From assembly GCA_002189035.1 (NCBI GenBank), contig NEEC01000019.1, forward strand, positions 1,922,001-1,986,000: a stretch of DNA of 64,000 bases. The letters are read 5' to 3'. Below the pieces are notes generated by a model that searched no databases, was not told where the DNA came from, and saw nothing but the letters and a program-made list of their open reading frames with translations. Shown here piece after piece: positions 61,753 through 64,000 of this stretch. The position numbers and the translations under genes are program-made. Numbering within the stretch: the stretch's first letter is position 1; each line of letters begins with the position of its first letter. Source of the stretch: Utricularia gibba. Taxonomy: Eukaryota; Streptophyta; Magnoliopsida; Lamiales; Lentibulariaceae.

Positions 61753-64000
61753 ATGGAGAGGCTGGATGAGTGTGAAAATACCGATCTAAAATTTGTTCGT
61801 AACATATGCATCCTTGCTCATGTTGATCATGGCAAGACTACTCTTGCTGACCATCTAATTGCTTCCTATGGAGGGGGCGTGCTCCATCCAAAGCAAGCTG
61901 GTAAGCTCAGGTTCATGGACTACTTGGATGAGGAGCAGAGGCGTGCCATAACGATGAAGAGCTCATCCATTGCTCTTCAATTCAGAGACCATTTTGTAAA
62001 TTTAATTGATTCTCCAGGACACATGGATTTCTGTAGCGAGGTTTCCACTGCTGCACGCGTGAGCGATGGTGCACTGGTTTTGGTGGATGCTGTTGAGGGT
62101 GTTCATATCCAGACGCATGCTGTTATGCGTCAAGCGTGGATTGAGAAACTGACCCCTTGTTTAGTATTGAATAAGATTGATAGACTGATTTCCGAGTTAA
62201 GATTGACTCCTATGGAAGCTTATAATCGATTATTAAGGATAATCCATGAGGTTAATGGGATAGTGAGTGCCTACAAGTCTGAGAAATACTTATCTGATGT
62301 AGATTCAATTCTTTTCGTTACTCCATCCAGTGAAGGTGAAATTAATTACGAGCTCATTGAGGATGATGAGGAGGATACTTTTCAACCTCAAAAAGGAAAT
62401 GTGGTCTTTGCTTGTGCCCTAGATGGATGGGGGTTTGGGATATGTGACTTTGCTGATCTTTATGCATCTAAGCTTGGAGCTAGCACAACAGCGTTGCAGA
62501 AGGCACTTTGGGGGCCTAGATATTACATCGCAAAGACTAAAACAATTGTTGGCAAGAAAGGAGTTAGCAATATTGCAAAGGCAAAGCCTATGTTCGTGCA
62601 ATTTGTTTTGGACCCACTTTGGCAGGTTTTTCATGCTACTTTGGAACCTGATGGTGATAGGGGATTACTTGAAAAACTTATCAAATCCTTTGGTTTATCT
62701 GTACCATCTCGTGATCTTCAAAATAAAGATCCAAAAGCTGTACTGCAGGCTGTCCTGAGTCGTTGGCTTCCTTTATCAGATGCAATATTGTCTATGGTTG
62801 TCAAGTGCATGCCTGACCCTGTGGCAGCTCAATCTTTCCGCATTCAGAGGTTGCTGCCAAAACAAGATATCGATAAAAATGGGGAAAGCAGTAATATTCT
62901 TGATGAAGCCAATTCTACTAGAAAATCTGTTGAGGCTTGTGATTGCAGCCCTTCTGCGCCATGCATTGCATTTGTCTCTAAAATGTTTGCGCTTCCAATA
63001 TCAATGCTTCCTCGTGGAGAGGTTTTGGACACTATGACTGATGATAGCGCATCAGGCGAGTTCTTTCTTGCATTTGCCAGGGTTTTTAGCGGGGTGTTCA
63101 CTAAAGGCCAGAGAGTTTTTGTGCTTTCTTCATTGTATGATCCACTTAAGGTGGGTTCAAATCAGAAGCATATTCAAGAAGCTGAGTTGCAAGGCTTATA
63201 TCTCATGATGGGTCAAGGACTCAAGCCCATTGCTTCTGCAAAGGCAGGCAGCATTGTTGCCATACGAGGTCTTGGGCAGCACATATTGAAGAGCGCCACT
63301 CTTTCGTCGACAGTTAATGCATGGCCTTTCTCAAGCATGGTTTTCCAAGTTTCACCTACACTGAGAGTGGCAATAGAGCCATCTGATCCTGGGGACATTA
63401 GTGCGCTTAGCAAAGGACTGCGGCTCTTAAATCGTGCTGACCCATTTGTGGAGGTCACGGTTTCTGCAAGGGGCGAGCATGTTCTTGCAGCAGCTGGAGA
63501 AGTTCACCTGGAGAGATGCATAAAAGATTTGAAGGAGAGGTTTGCAAAAGTTAGTTTAGAAGTCTCTCCTCCTCTTGTTTCTTACAAAGAGACAATTCAG
63601 GGTGATGCTGCATATCCTTGGGAAAATCACAAGCTGTTAACTTGCACCTCTGACTTCGTGGAAAGGACAACGCCCAATGGGCGAGGTGTTGTTCGTGTGC
63701 AGGTTCTTAAACTTCCCAATCCTCTCACGGAGCTTCTTGATAAAAGTTCTGAATTACTTGGAGAATTAATCAGAGGAAACTCTAAACAGACCGATAAAAT
63801 CCTAGGAACATCAGTAAGCAGTTCAGAGGATGGTAACCTAACTGAGACACTGAAGGAGAAAATGGTCGAGGCAGTGGAAAATGATATTTCAGCTAGAGTA
63901 AATGAGGTCGGAGGTGATAAGATTGAGAAGTATAGAAAGGAGTGGAGTAATATTTTCAGGAGAATATGGGCACTTGGTCCGAGTGAAGTTGGCCCCAATA
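61753..64000 (+). CDS. EFL1: Elongation factor-like GTPase 1 (EFL1/Ria1), cut by window edge
   Basis: Cytoplasmic GTPase of the EF-2 family that, with SBDS, releases eIF6 from 60S pre-ribosomes in the last step of maturation. The frame opens at the ATG at 61753 and stays open for 749 codons to the window end, without introns. G1 is AHVDHGKTTL, switch I contains RRAITMKSSSIAL, G3 is DSPGHMDF, and G4 is NKID. A long insertion between G domain and domain II is typical of EFL1 rather than EF-2. Domain II is seen at GEFFLAFARVFSGVFTKGQRV. The start of domain III/IV is AAGEVHLERCIKDLKERFA. The diphthamide-loop region and C-terminus are missing beyond the edge, so completeness cannot be judged. No disruption is seen. 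Confidence 0.96.
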   Translation, partial: MERLDECENTDLKFVRNICILAHVDHGKTTLADHLIASYGGGVLHPKQAGKLRFMDYLDEEQRRAITMKSSSIALQFRDHFVNLIDSPGHMDFCSEVSTAARVSDGALVLVDAVEGVHIQTHAVMRQAWIEKLTPCLVLNKIDRLISELRLTPMEAYNRLLRIIHEVNGIVSAYKSEKYLSDVDSILFVTPSSEGEINYELIEDDEEDTFQPQKGNVVFACALDGWGFGICDFADLYASKLGASTTALQKALWGPRYYIAKTKTIVGKKGVSNIAKAKPMFVQFVLDPLWQVFHATLEPDGDRGLLEKLIKSFGLSVPSRDLQNKDPKAVLQAVLSRWLPLSDAILSMVVKCMPDPVAAQSFRIQRLLPKQDIDKNGESSNILDEANSTRKSVEACDCSPSAPCIAFVSKMFALPISMLPRGEVLDTMTDDSASGEFFLAFARVFSGVFTKGQRVFVLSSLYDPLKVGSNQKHIQEAELQGLYLMMGQGLKPIASAKAGSIVAIRGLGQHILKSATLSSTVNAWPFSSMVFQVSPTLRVAIEPSDPGDISALSKGLRLLNRADPFVEVTVSARGEHVLAAAGEVHLERCIKDLKERFAKVSLEVSPPLVSYKETIQGDAAYPWENHKLLTCTSDFVERTTPNGRGVVRVQVLKLPNPLTELLDKSSELLGELIRGNSKQTDKILGTSVSSSEDGNLTETLKEKMVEAVENDISARVNEVGGDKIEKYRKEWSNIFRRIWALGPSEVGPN

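Overview
This is 64 kb of nuclear DNA from a flowering plant, almost certainly a eudicot. The genes are split by short AT-rich introns and belong to plant families: zeaxanthin epoxidase, a euAP2/TOE factor with a miR172 site, polyphenol oxidases, a CHX transporter, an ERD7-like protein and an inactive FtsH-like plastid ATPase. The two polyphenol oxidase copies argue against Brassicaceae such as Arabidopsis, which lack this family. I cannot name the species. No transposon proteins, tRNA, rRNA or CRISPR were seen.

Layout. 1-16.5 kb: zeaxanthin epoxidase (-, runs off the left edge), a PI-PLC-X-like GPI protein (+), a MAIN-LIKE protein (+), an OTU7-type deubiquitinase with a SEC-C motif (+), and a TOE3-like AP2 gene (-). 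From memory, four of these match a cluster near the end of Arabidopsis chromosome 5. 16.5-25.5 kb: a long gene-free stretch, then two intronless polyphenol oxidase copies in tandem. The first is frameshifted three times and the second is intact. 25.5-50 kb: a run of plus-strand genes: acyl-protein thioesterase, CHX antiporter, TRAP-beta, BCKDH E1-alpha, FTSHI4-like, a PLDRP1-like low-complexity protein, ERD7-like, and a PAT10-like S-acyltransferase. 51-64 kb: a SpoU/TrmH methyltransferase (-), an O-fucosyltransferase-family protein (-), a plastid-type dicarboxylate transporter (+), an alpha/beta hydrolase (-) and the EFL1 GTPase (+, runs off the right edge).

The genes do not form one pathway. 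Several products are expected in plastids (epoxidase, oxidases, FTSHI4-like, dicarboxylate transporter, perhaps ERD7-like and the methyltransferase), but that is common in plant gene space. I rebuilt exon structures by hand from splice sites, reading phase and family conservation. Phases agree for nearly all of about 100 introns.

The most informative oddity concerns sequence quality. Five single-base losses break otherwise well-conserved reading frames, and four of them sit in runs of C. One destroys the P-loop frame of the FTSHI4-like gene, a type of gene expected to be needed. The three breaks in the first polyphenol oxidase may therefore be consensus errors and not true decay. I found no convincing evidence of a new biological system.
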